Shown here: positions 32,334-41,787 of the stretch, in pieces
Position numbering within the stretch: position 1 is the first letter of the stretch
Layout of the letters: every line of letters starts with the position of its first letter
Source of the DNA: Pedobacter sp. R20-19
Lineage (GTDB): Bacteria; Bacteroidota; Bacteroidia; Sphingobacteriales; Sphingobacteriaceae
Direction: 5' to 3'
Length of the DNA stretch: 64,000 nucleotides
NCBI RefSeq assembly: GCF_000708265.2
Contig: NZ_JCKI01000002.1
Span: forward strand, 124,001 to 188,000
Program-made: the position numbers and the translations under genes
The notes under the pieces: model-generated
Seen by the model: only the letters and a program-made list of their open reading frames with translations
The model's database searches: none
Told to the model about the DNA's origin: nothing

Positions 32334-34829
32334 ATGAGTCGCCCATCGTATTTTTTAAGTAGTACCGAATTACTCCAGGTTTTTAATCTCACCCAAACCG
32401 CCACAGCGATACATGTAACAGAAGATGCCATTATCCAGGAAGCCAATGATGCCATGTTGGCTATTTGGGGCAAGGATAGAAGTGTAATTGGTAAATCATT
32501 AGCCGATGCACTTCCTGAGCTTAAAGGCCAACCTTTTATTGATATGTTTAAAAGGGTATGGAATGAAGGGCTTGTGATTGGTGGAAAAGATACTGCTGCA
32601 GATCTTAATATTAATGGCGAAATAAAAACTTTTTATTTTGATTTTGAATATCGTGCAATAAAAAATGATGCTGGGGAGGTTATTTGTATTCTTCATACGG
32701 CGATTGATGTAAGTGAAAGGTTTCTTAAAAGAGAAGCCATGCAGCTTGCCACAGAAAAAGAAGCAGCATTAAACAGAGAGCAGGCCTTAAATGAGGAACT
32801 TGCTTCTATGAACGAAGAGCTTTCTACTACCAACGAAGAATTACAAAAAGCACAAAATCGCTTACATGTATTGAATACTGAACTTGAGGTTAGGGTGGCA
32901 GAACGTGTAAAGGAACTTTCTGAAAGCGAGGAGCGTTTTAGAACAATGGCAGAAGGAACTGAAATCTTTATTGCCGTTGGTGATGAAAATGGAAATGCCA
33001 TATATTTTAATAAACCCTGGATGACGCTTACCGGGAGATCTATGAACGATTTGCTGGCATTTGGCTGGGTAGATTTGATTCATCCTCAGGATAAGGAAGC
33101 ATATGTTAATATTTACCTTTCTGCGTTAGAAAAAAAAGCAGCCTTTGCCGGCGAGTTCAGGATTTTAAGCAAGGAGGGTGATTACCGTTGGCTTTTATCT
33201 AATGGGCCACCTCGGCTCCATCCTGATGGTACTTTTGCCGGATACATCACTTCTTGTATAGATATTACTGATCGTAAACTGGCTGAACTAGAAAGGCAAA
33301 ATCTTAGTGCTTTGGTTGATGCAAGCTCTGAATTTATTTCTTTAGCTAACATAAATTACGAGATGACTTATGCCAACCCAATTGCTTTGAAAAAGCTGGG
33401 ATGGGATACTGTAAAAAATAGAACAATACTAGATTGTGTGTATCCTGAAGATAGAGATTTTGCACAAAAGGCTTTGGTAAGCTTATTGGAATTTGGAAAC
33501 TTCAGGCATGAAATTCGTTATTGGAACGAAAGAACTAAAAAACCTTTTTGGGTAGAATGGAACGGGATTTCTATTAAAGATCCGATTACAAATGAATTTG
33601 TTGTATTGGCCACTGTGGGGCCAGATGTAACAGAAAGAAAACAGCATCAGGAAGCATTACAGGAAGTTAACGAGGAAATGGCTGCTGCAAACGAAGAACT
33701 TGCCGCTACCAATGAAGAGCTGGCTGCTACTAATGAGGAACTGGCTCAAACACATCAGGATCTTGTTCAATACATCAGAAAGTTATCAGACAGTGAAGAA
33801 AAGCTTCTTCAAGCTATTGAAACTGGAAAAATGGGTACCTGGAGCATTGATCCAAATACGCATAAAATTTCAATGTCTGGTTTTGTTCGTGAGTTACTTG
33901 GTTTAGATATGGATGGTGAAGTTGCTATGGATGAAGTGTTAAAAGCCATTGATGCAGATTACCGTGAAATATTTTTATCAACACTTGAGGATGCCTTTAA
34001 CCATCATTCATCCAGCGATAATGAATATTTAATTAATAATTTGCGTACAGGAGAAGAGAAATGGATTAGGGCTACCGGAAAAGTCTTTTTGGATGATATG
34101 GGGAATTTAGCTGAATACTCAGGCATGTTTATGGATATTACCGAACGTAAGCTGGATGAACTTCGTAAAAATGACTTTATAGGCATGGTAAGCCATGAAT
34201 TGAAAACACCATTAACAGCAATAAATGGTTTTGTACAGGTATTACAACGCAAATCAAAAATTGATGATGACCAGTATGCGCATAATGCATTAGAGAAAAC
34301 CCAAATTCAAATCCGGAAAATGACGGCCATGATTAATGGTTTTCTAAATGTATCCAGATTAGAATCAGGTAAGTTAATGATTGATAAAACTTCTTTCAGG
34401 TTAGATCAGCTTTTACAGGAAACAGTTGATGAAACATTTATATCGCCTTCTACACACGAGATTATTTTTGCACAATCATGCGAGGTTTCCATTTATGCCG
34501 ATCGGGATAAAATTGGTAGCGTGGTTTCTAATCTGTTGAGCAATGCACACAAATATTCTTCTAACGGAAGTAGTATTGAGATTAATTGTGAGGTTAAGGA
34601 TAATGACGTAATTGTTAGTGTTAAAGATGAGGGAATTGGGATTTCTAGTGATGATGCCAAGAAACTTTTTGATCGTTATTACCGTGTTCAAAGCAACCAC
34701 ACCATTTCGGGTTTTGGAATTGGCCTGTATCTTAGTGCCGAAATTATTCAACGCCATAATGGAAAAATATGGGTAGAAAGTAATGAGGATGTTGGTTCTA
34801 CTTTTTATTTCTCTTTGCCACTTTATTAA
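32334..34829 (+). CDS. Multi-PAS sensor histidine kinase
   Basis: The 831-residue protein lacks membrane segments, so it is probably cytosolic. Four PAS domains are suggested: about 10-130, 200-315, 320-440 and 490-607. Between them are two coiled coils built on NEELA-type heptads (about 140-195 and 440-480; the second repeats NEELAAT). The kinase core follows: HisKA with His621 in MVSHELKTPLTA, then an ATPase domain with SNLLSNAHKYS, DEGIGIS and GFGIGLYLS. No response regulator gene adjoins it, so its partner is elsewhere. The ligand is unknown. Confidence 0.92.
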   Translation: MSRPSYFLSSTELLQVFNLTQTATAIHVTEDAIIQEANDAMLAIWGKDRSVIGKSLADALPELKGQPFIDMFKRVWNEGLVIGGKDTAADLNINGEIKTFYFDFEYRAIKNDAGEVICILHTAIDVSERFLKREAMQLATEKEAALNREQALNEELASMNEELSTTNEELQKAQNRLHVLNTELEVRVAERVKELSESEERFRTMAEGTEIFIAVGDENGNAIYFNKPWMTLTGRSMNDLLAFGWVDLIHPQDKEAYVNIYLSALEKKAAFAGEFRILSKEGDYRWLLSNGPPRLHPDGTFAGYITSCIDITDRKLAELERQNLSALVDASSEFISLANINYEMTYANPIALKKLGWDTVKNRTILDCVYPEDRDFAQKALVSLLEFGNFRHEIRYWNERTKKPFWVEWNGISIKDPITNEFVVLATVGPDVTERKQHQEALQEVNEEMAAANEELAATNEELAATNEELAQTHQDLVQYIRKLSDSEEKLLQAIETGKMGTWSIDPNTHKISMSGFVRELLGLDMDGEVAMDEVLKAIDADYREIFLSTLEDAFNHHSSSDNEYLINNLRTGEEKWIRATGKVFLDDMGNLAEYSGMFMDITERKLDELRKNDFIGMVSHELKTPLTAINGFVQVLQRKSKIDDDQYAHNALEKTQIQIRKMTAMINGFLNVSRLESGKLMIDKTSFRLDQLLQETVDETFISPSTHEIIFAQSCEVSIYADRDKIGSVVSNLLSNAHKYSSNGSSIEINCEVKDNDVIVSVKDEGIGISSDDAKKLFDRYYRVQSNHTISGFGIGLYLSAEIIQRHNGKIWVESNEDVGSTFYFSLPLY

Positions 34830-34837
34830 AAGCAAAA

Positions 34838-34863
34838 AGGGACAGGTTATAAAACCTATCCCT
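34838..34863 (+). terminator. Imperfect hairpin after the histidine kinase gene
   Basis: AGGGACAGGTT (34838-34848) pairs with AACCTATCCCT (34853-34863), one mismatch and a 4-base loop, 9 bases after the stop codon. There is no proper T run, so it is only a tentative terminator. The rest of 34830-35197 contains no gene. Confidence 0.4.
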
Positions 34864-35086
34864 CTATCTAAACCCAAACATGCGCTCAAACATGAATGAA
34901 TTACGTGATAAACAACTTAGATTAAAGTTGGTTTAGATTAAATGTAATTTTATTTTTCTCTTTTTCTATTCATTTTTCTTATATCATTTTCACCTTTCAT
35001 TGGTATTGCTGCACCACCTTATTGCATTTAGAAAAGGGTATATATTTTTATAAATGATGTTCTGTTTTTAATTAGCCAAAGGATTT

Positions 35087-35094
35087 TAATTTTG
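35087..35094 (+). promoter_or_regulatory. Candidate -7 promoter box before the FAD/NAD(P)-binding gene
   Basis: TAATTTTG matches TAnnTTTG, 103 bases before the ATG at 35198. No strong -33 TTTG is present. Confidence 0.35.
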
Positions 35095-35197
35095 AACAAA
35101 ACAATTTAGGGTTTTTAAGATTGTGTAAAGAATGATCGCTATTGAGTGCTGTAAATATTGCTTCAATAACAGATTAAAAACTATCATTATTTATTAA

Positions 35198-36934
35198 ATG
35201 ACTAACAAAGCTAACCCATTAAAAATAGCCATACTTGGCGGTGGTCCTAGTGGCCTTTTTATGTATAAAAGATTGGTTGAATCGGGAATTAGAAACCTCA
35301 CAATTGAAATCTTCGAAAGAAAAGATACGCTTGGATCTGGAATGCCTTACAGCACAGAAGGTGCCAATGAGGAACACATTACCAATGTATCTGATAATGA
35401 GATTCCTGTAATCTTTAATTCTATAGAGGATTGGGTTAAGATGGCGCCAAAACCATTGTTAAAGAAGTTTAATATTAATTCTGATACGTTTAATGAGTAT
35501 AAAGTTTTACCAAGGTTGTTTTTTGGTGAATACCTTTCTGCACAGTTCGAATTGCTTAAAAAAGCCGCAGATGATAAAGGGATGATTACTAAAATTCATC
35601 TTAATACTCAGGTAACTGATATCATTGATGATCCGGCTAAAAATAATGTAGGTGTTGAAGTAAATGGAAAAGACATCATATATTTTGATCATATTATTGT
35701 ATGTGTTGGACATAATTGGCCTAAAAAGCATGAAGGTAAAATTCCAGAATATTATGATTCTCCATATCCACCAAAAAAACTGGCAAAACAAGTCAATCAC
35801 CCGATAGCCATTATGGGCTCTTCTCTTACGGCTATAGATGCCATTAGAACGCTAGCCCGTAATAATGGTGTATTTGAGGCAGAAGAGGATGGAACATATA
35901 AATTTATCCTCAATGAAAGCAGTAATCAGTTCAAAATTGTGATGCACTCCAGAAATGGCTTGCTTCCGGCCATTCGTTTTCACCTGGAAGATTCGCATTT
36001 GGGAAAAGATGAAACCTTAAGTAAAGCCGAGATTCAGCAAAATATTAAGGAAAACGGTGGATTTATTCCATTAAATTTTGTTTTTGAAAAGAACTTTAAA
36101 GATCAGTTTATAAAAAGAAATCCAGCCTTTTATCAAAAAATAAAGGATATGGATCTGGAAACCTTTGTGGAGGCCATGATGTCTTACCGGGAAAATGTTC
36201 CACCGTTTGACTTGTTTAGAAAAGAATATGAAGAGGCTGAAAAATCAATTAAACGTGAAGAATCCATTTATTGGAAGGAGGCATTAGCGGTTCTGAGTTT
36301 TGCTATGAATTATCCGGCAAAATATTTATGTGCGGAAGATATGCAGCGGTTACAGAAAGTATTAATGCCGCTGATTTCTATTGTCATTGCATTCGTGCCG
36401 CAAAGTTCATGCAGAGATTTAATGGCCTTGCATGATGCTGGTGTACTCGAAATTGTATCTGTAGGTGAAGATAGTTCTGTAGAGCCTAAAGAAGAGGGTG
36501 GTGCAACCTATATTTATACAGATGATAATGGAAAGAAAATATCAATCCACTATAAAACTTTTATTAGTTGCATTGGTCAGCCACACTTATTGTATGATGA
36601 TTTCCCTTTTAAAGGATTGGTAAAGGGTGGTGCTGTGAGCCCTGCTCTGTTAAATTTTAAATCACCTGGTATTGGAAAAAAAGAAGTAGAAAAAGGAAAC
36701 AAGCTGGTAGAAAAAAATAAGGATGGTTCATATGCTTTAAAGGTTCCGGGCATTACCATTAATGATGCTTTTCAGGTGGTAGGGCAGGATGGACAGGCAA
36801 ATGATCGGATTTATATAATGGCTGTGCCATATATCGGGGGCTATAATCCAGATTATTCTGGCATTGATTTCTCTGAAGTGGCTTCTATGGAAGTACTTAG
36901 AACTATTCAAAACAAAAAGAATCCCGAAGGATAA
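35198..36934 (+). CDS. FAD/NAD(P)-binding protein (NAD_binding_9 type)
   Basis: The 578-residue protein starts with a Rossmann FAD motif (KIAILGGGPSGLFMYKRLVE, residues 9-28). It has the family-specific LGSGMPYSTEGANEEHITNV segment and a second nucleotide-binding element PIAIMGSSLTAIDAIRTLAR (about 202-221). Related proteins are called HpaH/EnhA-like or simply FAD-NAD(P)-binding; no substrate is established. It stands alone. The last codons form one arm of a terminator hairpin. Confidence 0.82.
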   Translation: MTNKANPLKIAILGGGPSGLFMYKRLVESGIRNLTIEIFERKDTLGSGMPYSTEGANEEHITNVSDNEIPVIFNSIEDWVKMAPKPLLKKFNINSDTFNEYKVLPRLFFGEYLSAQFELLKKAADDKGMITKIHLNTQVTDIIDDPAKNNVGVEVNGKDIIYFDHIIVCVGHNWPKKHEGKIPEYYDSPYPPKKLAKQVNHPIAIMGSSLTAIDAIRTLARNNGVFEAEEDGTYKFILNESSNQFKIVMHSRNGLLPAIRFHLEDSHLGKDETLSKAEIQQNIKENGGFIPLNFVFEKNFKDQFIKRNPAFYQKIKDMDLETFVEAMMSYRENVPPFDLFRKEYEEAEKSIKREESIYWKEALAVLSFAMNYPAKYLCAEDMQRLQKVLMPLISIVIAFVPQSSCRDLMALHDAGVLEIVSVGEDSSVEPKEEGGATYIYTDDNGKKISIHYKTFISCIGQPHLLYDDFPFKGLVKGGAVSPALLNFKSPGIGKKEVEKGNKLVEKNKDGSYALKVPGITINDAFQVVGQDGQANDRIYIMAVPYIGGYNPDYSGIDFSEVASMEVLRTIQNKKNPEG

Positions 36935-36949
36935 CCTCGGGATTCTTTT
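36915..36949. terminator. Bidirectional terminator overlapping a gene end
   Basis: AAAAGAATCCCGA (36915-36927) lies inside the last codons of the FAD/NAD(P)-binding gene and pairs perfectly with TCGGGATTCTTTT (36937-36949). The A run and T run allow use from both sides, which suits the convergent DUF4142 gene. Confidence 0.85.
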
Positions 36950-36990
36950 ACGCTTAAGTTCTATACTTATTTATTACTTTATCCTGAAGA

Positions 36991-37578
36991 TTACTTCATA
37001 GAATCATTAATCTTATTGATCATAACCAAATGACTTTGCACAATAGGTGCAGTTTTGGTTGCAAAGGCTTTCAAATCAGTGTCTTTTGCGTTTTTAGATT
37101 CATCTTCCATTAATTTTAAGGTAGATTTATGACCATCAATCATATCGCTCACATATGCTTTGTCGAAATCTGCTCCTGATTTTTTGCTTAAATCATCCAT
37201 TTTTTTCTGGTGATCGGCATCAACTGTAGTAGGAAGTGTAATGTTTTTTGTTTTTGCAATTTCAGTTAGCTCTGCATTTGCATTACCATGATCGGTAACC
37301 ATCATGGTAGCAAACTCTTTTACCTGGGCATTGCTGCTTTTTTGTAGTGCGAGTTTACTTAATTCTACCTCAGCCATACCACCAACGGCAGCTGTTGTAG
37401 CAAATTTTGAATCGGCTTCATCAACAGCAATCCCTCCGGTTGCCGCTACATTGGTAGTGGTGTCTTTACTTTGGTTCAAGCTGTCTGCACTTTCTTTAGC
37501 ATCTTTGTTTCCACCGCTGCATGCTTGAAATGCCAAAGCTGAAACGGAAACTGCCATTACATAAATTAACTTTTTCAT
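36991..37578 (-). CDS. DUF4142 lipoprotein
   Basis: The 195-residue protein has a lipoprotein signal (MKKLIYVMAVSVSALAFQAC, lipobox Cys20). A Ser/Asp/Thr-rich spacer precedes a helical DUF4142 domain (about 55-190) with DSKFATTAAVGGMAEVELSK and FATMMVTDHGNANAELTEIA. DUF4142 is a ferritin-like bundle of unknown activity that is common in Bacteroidota and often linked to stress. It is a single gene. Confidence 0.87.
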   Translation of the reverse strand: MKKLIYVMAVSVSALAFQACSGGNKDAKESADSLNQSKDTTTNVAATGGIAVDEADSKFATTAAVGGMAEVELSKLALQKSSNAQVKEFATMMVTDHGNANAELTEIAKTKNITLPTTVDADHQKKMDDLSKKSGADFDKAYVSDMIDGHKSTLKLMEDESKNAKDTDLKAFATKTAPIVQSHLVMINKINDSMK

Positions 37579-37670
37579 ATCTTATTGATTTTGTTATCAT
37601 CTAATAACATGATAATTACGGAATGGTTTTTTAGGCAGATACTTCTTGACAAATGCAAATGCTAACTGAT

Positions 37671-38243
37671 TTAAAGTTTATCAAGTTTAAAGTAACCTAA
37701 ATGAATCTCATCTTCTGGTAAAGTTGAATCGGGCGTAATTTCAATATGATATTTTGCCTTGAAAACCGGACTTAAAATTTCTTCTACCCGATAAATGTCA
37801 TCAATATCAATACCGTATTTTTCATCAATATGTGCATTTGCACCTTTTATGGAATTGGTTTTGAAGAATACAGTTTTTTTAGCATGTTGAATGGCAGAAG
37901 CCCTATCATCTTTTACACTTAATACAATGTAATGCTGTTCTGCTAATTTACCTGCCTGATAACCGCCCAGATTGGTAAAGAATAATTTATGTAATGAAGA
38001 TTTTTGTTCAGCATCTTTAGGAAGAATGTTAATTTGATAACCATCTACCTGATTTACTTCTCGCCATCCATCAACATGAATACTTGCTCCGGCTTCGGGC
38101 CAGAATGCCTTAATCTCTGGCACGAGTTCCTTTAATGAGGTGGCTATTCCGAAGAAATAGTCGTGCTGTTCTACATTTCTTTTAGGTGCTTTTGATCCAA
38201 GCAAAAGCATATATAATTTGGGCTGATTTAAATCTTCGTTCAT
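37671..38243 (-). CDS. DUF1543 domain protein
   Basis: The 190-residue cytosolic protein matches DUF1543, which occurs twice here in tandem: KLYMLLLGSKAPKRNVEQHD with DYFFGIATSLKELVPEIKAF, and later LHKLFFTNLGGYQAGKLAEQ with HAKKTVFFKTNS. Function unknown. It lies between the DUF4142 gene and the anti-sigma gene on the same strand with gaps of 56-92 bases. Confidence 0.8.
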   Translation of the reverse strand: MNEDLNQPKLYMLLLGSKAPKRNVEQHDYFFGIATSLKELVPEIKAFWPEAGASIHVDGWREVNQVDGYQINILPKDAEQKSSLHKLFFTNLGGYQAGKLAEQHYIVLSVKDDRASAIQHAKKTVFFKTNSIKGANAHIDEKYGIDIDDIYRVEEILSPVFKAKYHIEITPDSTLPEDEIHLGYFKLDKL

Positions 38244-38299
38244 TTTTCTGATTTTTATAACAACGCCTTAAAGAGGCTATAGTTTAAAAAAATAAGAAA

Positions 38300-38794
38300 T
38301 TAACGAGTCTGAGCATTTTTTTTGATCTCTATTTTAAGTTCTTCAACCTGTTCTTTTGCCTGTCTGTTTTCCAGGTAATAATAAATGGCAAAGCCTAAAA
38401 AGATTTTCCCCAATACAAAAACGGCAGCAAAAACCCATCGCCATGCTTTATGAATACGCATGTGGTTAGATTCTGATTCCACTTCAATGTAGCGGTCTTT
38501 TCGGCTATCATTCTGATTTGAGTTGTGTTCTCTTGCTGTAAATTTCTCTACTTTCTGTTCACGAAGCTGAATTTCATTTACTTCATGCTCAATTTTAGAT
38601 AAAATTCCTGGAGGGGGTAGAATGGCCATATTCTGCGCCAGCACTTCCATATCATACTCCAGTTTGCCAAGTTCTTGTTCAAATTCCGGGTATTGTTTCT
38701 TTAGTAATAAAACTTGTTCAATTTCCTGTTCGGTGGCAACACCCATTATATAGGTTTCCATAATGCCACTGTCAATCCATTCCTTAATTTTCAC
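38300..38794 (-). CDS. Putative anti-sigma factor, single-pass membrane protein
   Basis: The 164-residue protein starts with GTG at 38794, preceded by an AGGAGG Shine-Dalgarno. The N-terminal MKIKEWIDSGIMETYIMGVA and EQEIEQVLLLKKQYPEFEQE pattern is that of cytosolic anti-sigma domains in Bacteroidota. A single membrane helix follows (WRWVFAAVFVLGKIFLGFAI, about 117-136). The short C-terminal part is a charged coiled coil. Overlap of 11 bases with the sigma-like gene supports a sigma/anti-sigma pair. Only 25 residues follow the membrane helix, so there is no folded sensor domain. Confidence 0.65.
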   Translation of the reverse strand: MKIKEWIDSGIMETYIMGVATEQEIEQVLLLKKQYPEFEQELGKLEYDMEVLAQNMAILPPPGILSKIEHEVNEIQLREQKVEKFTAREHNSNQNDSRKDRYIEVESESNHMRIHKAWRWVFAAVFVLGKIFLGFAIYYYLENRQAKEQVEELKIEIKKNAQTR

Positions 38795-39254
38795 GTAACC
38801 TCCTCATTTTATCTATTGATGATTTCAGTTGAATGCGTATGTTGTTTTCTTCTTCGCCAAGTAATTCGGCTAAGCCAGAGATTGATCTGCCTTGATAATA
38901 TACAGCGCTAAATATTTCTTTTTCTCTGGAACTTAAGAGATCTGAATTTTCTGTAGGGTGATTTGGAGTTTTATTTAAAACAGCATCTGTTAATTGCCCG
39001 TCGCTCAAATTTTGCTGTGCCAAAGTTCTCTGTGCATGTTGCCTTAAAAGCATCCATGTGCTGAGGTTACTTTGCGCATTTAAATTCGTTTCCAATATAA
39101 AAGATGTGATGATTTTAATTAAATGCATTTCAGATTCTTTAGGATCCTGAATGGTGCCTTGGATAAAGCCTAAAAGCATACCTGCATATTTATCGTAAAA
39201 TTGCCGGATATCTTTCGATGCTTCTTTTGAGATGTTTAGAATAACTTCAGACAT
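38784..39254 (-). CDS. Divergent ECF-type sigma-factor-like protein
   Basis: The 156-residue protein has a C-terminal region-4-like helix-turn-helix (LSSREKEIFSAVYYQGRSIS, GLAELLGEEENNIRIQLKSS). The N-terminal part (FYDKYAGMLLGFIQGTIQDP) is reminiscent of sigma region 2 but poorly conserved. It is shorter than typical ECF factors (about 180). Its neighbour resembles an anti-sigma factor, so a regulatory pair is likely. It could be a degenerate or specialised sigma factor; direct promoter recognition is uncertain. Confidence 0.65.
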   Translation of the reverse strand: MSEVILNISKEASKDIRQFYDKYAGMLLGFIQGTIQDPKESEMHLIKIITSFILETNLNAQSNLSTWMLLRQHAQRTLAQQNLSDGQLTDAVLNKTPNHPTENSDLLSSREKEIFSAVYYQGRSISGLAELLGEEENNIRIQLKSSIDKMRRLREN

Positions 39255-39363
39255 TAATTAGCTTGACTTGTAAAATAATTTGCAAGATAAGGCCAAATTT
39301 TGATTTACATTTACAAAAAAGAAATATTTTTATTACTAAATGCTTTATTCACTTTAATTTATC

Positions 39364-40134
39364 ATGAAAATTGCAACTTATAATGTTAATGGAATAAATG
39401 GTCGTTTACCTGTGCTTTTGAGGTGGTTAGCCGAAACTCAGCCTGATGTGGTCTGCATTCAGGAGTTAAAAGCACCACAGGAAAAATTTCCGGAACAAGC
39501 GATTTTGGATGCCGGGTATCAAGCCATTTGGCAGGGGCAAAAAAGCTGGAATGGAGTAGCTATTCTGGCACGCGGTTATGAAATTAAGGAGCTTAGGCGT
39601 GGCTTGCCTGGTGATGATGAAGATCTTCACAGCAGATATATTGAAGCCTTAATAAATGATGTAGTAATTGGTTGCTTGTATCTGCCAAACGGCAACCCTA
39701 CGCCTGGGCCAAAACTGGATTATAAAATGGCTTGGTTAGCGAGGCTTACAGATCATGCAGCGAAATTGCTTGAATATAATTTGCCTGTTGTTTTAGTGGG
39801 TGATTATAATGTGATCCCTACAGAAAATGATGTTTATAAGCCAGAACGTTGGATAAATGATGCCCTATTTAGGCCTGAAGTTAGGGCTGCCTTTAAAAAT
39901 CTGGTTGATCAGGGTTGGACGGATGCACTTAGAAAGCTTTACCCTACGGAAACCATTTATACTTTCTGGGATTATTTCAGAAATGCTTATGGCAGGGATG
40001 CGGGTTTAAGGATTGATCATTTTTTGTTAAGCCCGAAACTGGAGGGAAGGTTATTAAATGCTGGTGTTGATAAAAATGTTAGGGGTTGGGAAAAATCAAG
40101 TGATCATGCTCCGGTGTGGATTGAGGTTGATTAG
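39364..40134 (+). CDS. xth: Exodeoxyribonuclease III
   Basis: ExoIII is an AP endonuclease and 3'-5' exonuclease in base excision repair. The 256-residue protein has the complete motif set: TYNVNGINGR (Asn7), CIQELKAP (Glu34), CLYLPNGNP, VLVGDYNVIP, LRIDHFLLS and SSDHAPVWIEV (catalytic Asp-His). It is transcribed alone and is followed by a large repeat array. Confidence 0.95.
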   Translation: MKIATYNVNGINGRLPVLLRWLAETQPDVVCIQELKAPQEKFPEQAILDAGYQAIWQGQKSWNGVAILARGYEIKELRRGLPGDDEDLHSRYIEALINDVVIGCLYLPNGNPTPGPKLDYKMAWLARLTDHAAKLLEYNLPVVLVGDYNVIPTENDVYKPERWINDALFRPEVRAAFKNLVDQGWTDALRKLYPTETIYTFWDYFRNAYGRDAGLRIDHFLLSPKLEGRLLNAGVDKNVRGWEKSSDHAPVWIEVD

Positions 40135-40261
40135 GAATTAATGGATGATGAAATGGCTGAATTAGCGAATGCAAAATTAGAAAATGAATGAATGAGTGAT
40201 GAAATGAGTGATTATTCAGTAATTTAATTTTAAACAAATACGGGATCATAGATCTGCTAAT

Positions 40262-40660
40262 CCTTCTCTCTTTTAAAAGGACGATGAGCTAGGAAGACTC
40301 TTTTAACAAAGCATAACCATGAACGGTCGTCCTTGCGAGGCACGAAGCAATCTCATTTGTAAGAAAGATTGCTTCGTCGGCTGAAAGAGCCTCCTCGCAA
40401 TGATGACGGGAAAAAGGTGCTATTAAAGACTATATATGAACGGTCGTCCTTGCGAGGCACGAAGCAATCTCATTTGTAAGAAAGATTGCTTCGTCGGCTG
40501 AAAAAGCCTTCTCTCTTTTAAAAGGACGATGAGCTAGGAATACTCTTTTAACAAAGCATAACCATGAACGGTCGTCCTTGCGAGGTACGAAGCAATCTCA
40601 TTTGTAAGAAAGATTGCTTCGTCGGCTGAAAAAGCCCTCTCCCAACGACGATGACGGGAG
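40262..40660. repeat. REP-element array with about 246-bp duplication
   Basis: Three copies of a 75-90 bp palindromic unit start at 40321, 40438 and 40566. Each contains CCTTGCGAGG, then ACGAAGCAATCT and its exact complement AGATTGCTTCGT around a 12-base loop. The flanking CCTTCTCTCTTTTAAAAGG block occurs at 40262 and 40508, showing that a unit of about 246 bases was duplicated. One related single copy lies at 15.6 kb. The rest of 40135-40702 has GAATGA-type words and no gene. Confidence 0.85.
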
Positions 40661-40702
40661 GGAAGAGCTTCTCTTTGCACCTGGTCCTCCTTTGCAAACC
40701 AT

Positions 40703-41392
40703 TTATTCCAAATAATAGTGCCTGATTTTATTTAAGTCATCATCAAGTTCATAAACCAGTGGACTTCCTGTTGGTATTTCTAAAGCGGTAACTTCTTCGT
40801 TTGATAAATGATCAAGATATTTGATCAAAGCCCTTAAACTATTTCCGTGTGCGGAGATGATTACTTTTTCGTTTTTACTGATGGCTGGCACAATTGATTC
40901 GTTCCAGAAAGGCAGTACTCTTGCGATTGTATCGGTTAGATTTTCGCTTAATGGTAATTGTTCTGGCGATAGGTTATGGTAACGCAAATCATTTCCAGGA
41001 TAACGTTCATCGTTTTTTGTGAGTTGAGGAGGCTCTTCATCCGGATCTCTGCGCCATTTGTAAACTTGTTCGGCTCCATACTTCTCTGCTGTTTCCGCTT
41101 TGTTTAATCCTTGTAGTGCGCCGTAAAACCGCTCGTTTAAATGCCATGTTTTGTATTCCGGAATCCAAAGATGATCAAGGTCTTCTAATATGATGTGCAA
41201 GGTTTTGATGGCCCGCTTCAGTAAAGAGGTAAAGGCAATATCAAAATTGTAATCATGTTTCTTTAATATTGCAGCAGCTTTTTTAGCTTCCAGATAGCCC
41301 TTTTCAGAGAGGTCTACATCTGTCCATCCCGTGAAGCGGTTTTCCTGGTTATAAATACTTTGTCCGTGGCGAATTAATACAATTTTCTTCAT
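40703..41392 (-). CDS. gpmA: 2,3-bisphosphoglycerate-dependent phosphoglycerate mutase
   Basis: The enzyme interconverts 3- and 2-phosphoglycerate in glycolysis. The 229-residue product has the phosphohistidine motif [18 protein letters not shown] (His9), the substrate loop [22 protein letters not shown] and the second catalytic His in [15 protein letters not shown]. Normal length, single gene. Its 3' end abuts the REP array. Confidence 0.96.
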   Translation of the reverse strand: MKKIVLIRHGQSIYNQENRFTGWTDVDLSEKGYLEAKKAAAILKKHDYNFDIAFTSLLKRAIKTLHIILEDLDHLWIPEYKTWHLNERFYGALQGLNKAETAEKYGAEQVYKWRRDPDEEPPQLTKNDERYPGNDLRYHNLSPEQLPLSENLTDTIARVLPFWNESIVPAISKNEKVIISAHGNSLRALIKYLDHLSNEEVTALEIPTGSPLVYELDDDLNKIRHYYLE

Positions 41393-41480
41393 TTGCCTTT
41401 GATAACAATCATCACTGATAATTGATTTTGTTCGCTGTATGCGGATTGTAAAATTTAGTGTGCGATATTTTTAACCTGTA

Positions 41481-41512
41481 AAAAAGGCCTGAAGTATTCA
41501 CTTCAAGCCTTT
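41481..41512 (-). terminator. Terminator of the M42 peptidase operon
   Basis: AAAGGCCTGAAGT and ACTTCAAGCCTTT pair with one mismatch around a 4-base loop. On the minus strand a run of five T follows. It starts 9 bases after the stop of the 88-residue gene. Confidence 0.8.
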
Positions 41513-41520
41513 ATCACTAA

Positions 41521-41787
41521 TTATTTAATCTCGTTCTGCTGTTTTTCAATCAATGCTTTCTGATCGGTTAAATCTTTATAATAGAAATAAGCACCAAAGC
41601 CAATGATGAGCAGAAAATTACTAGGCTTAAAACTGTGATCAAGCCAATAGTTGAAAGGTGGCGCCTGACCACTTAGGCTTTGTTTTATGCTAGGCCATGA
41701 ATTCAGTGTGAAAATAATTACAATCATTAATAAAACCTTTAGTAAGGTTCTGACTGCTATTTTCGCGTGCGAGATTTTTTGTTCCAT
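41521..41787 (-). CDS. Small two-helix membrane protein, unknown function
   Basis: The 88-residue product has two hydrophobic helices (about 15-28 and 55-70) and a Lys/Gln/Glu-rich tail. I do not recognise the family. The ATG overlaps the upstream peptidase stop by one base, and a terminator follows directly, so it is very probably a real gene co-transcribed with the M42 peptidase. Confidence 0.65.
   Translation of the reverse strand: MEQKISHAKIAVRTLLKVLLMIVIIFTLNSWPSIKQSLSGQAPPFNYWLDHSFKPSNFLLIIGFGAYFYYKDLTDQKALIEKQQNEIK

Noticed and set aside
40262..40660. tRNA or structured ncRNA genes in the repeat array
   Set aside because: The pairing is that of repeated REP palindromes. No cloverleaf or anticodon arm is present.
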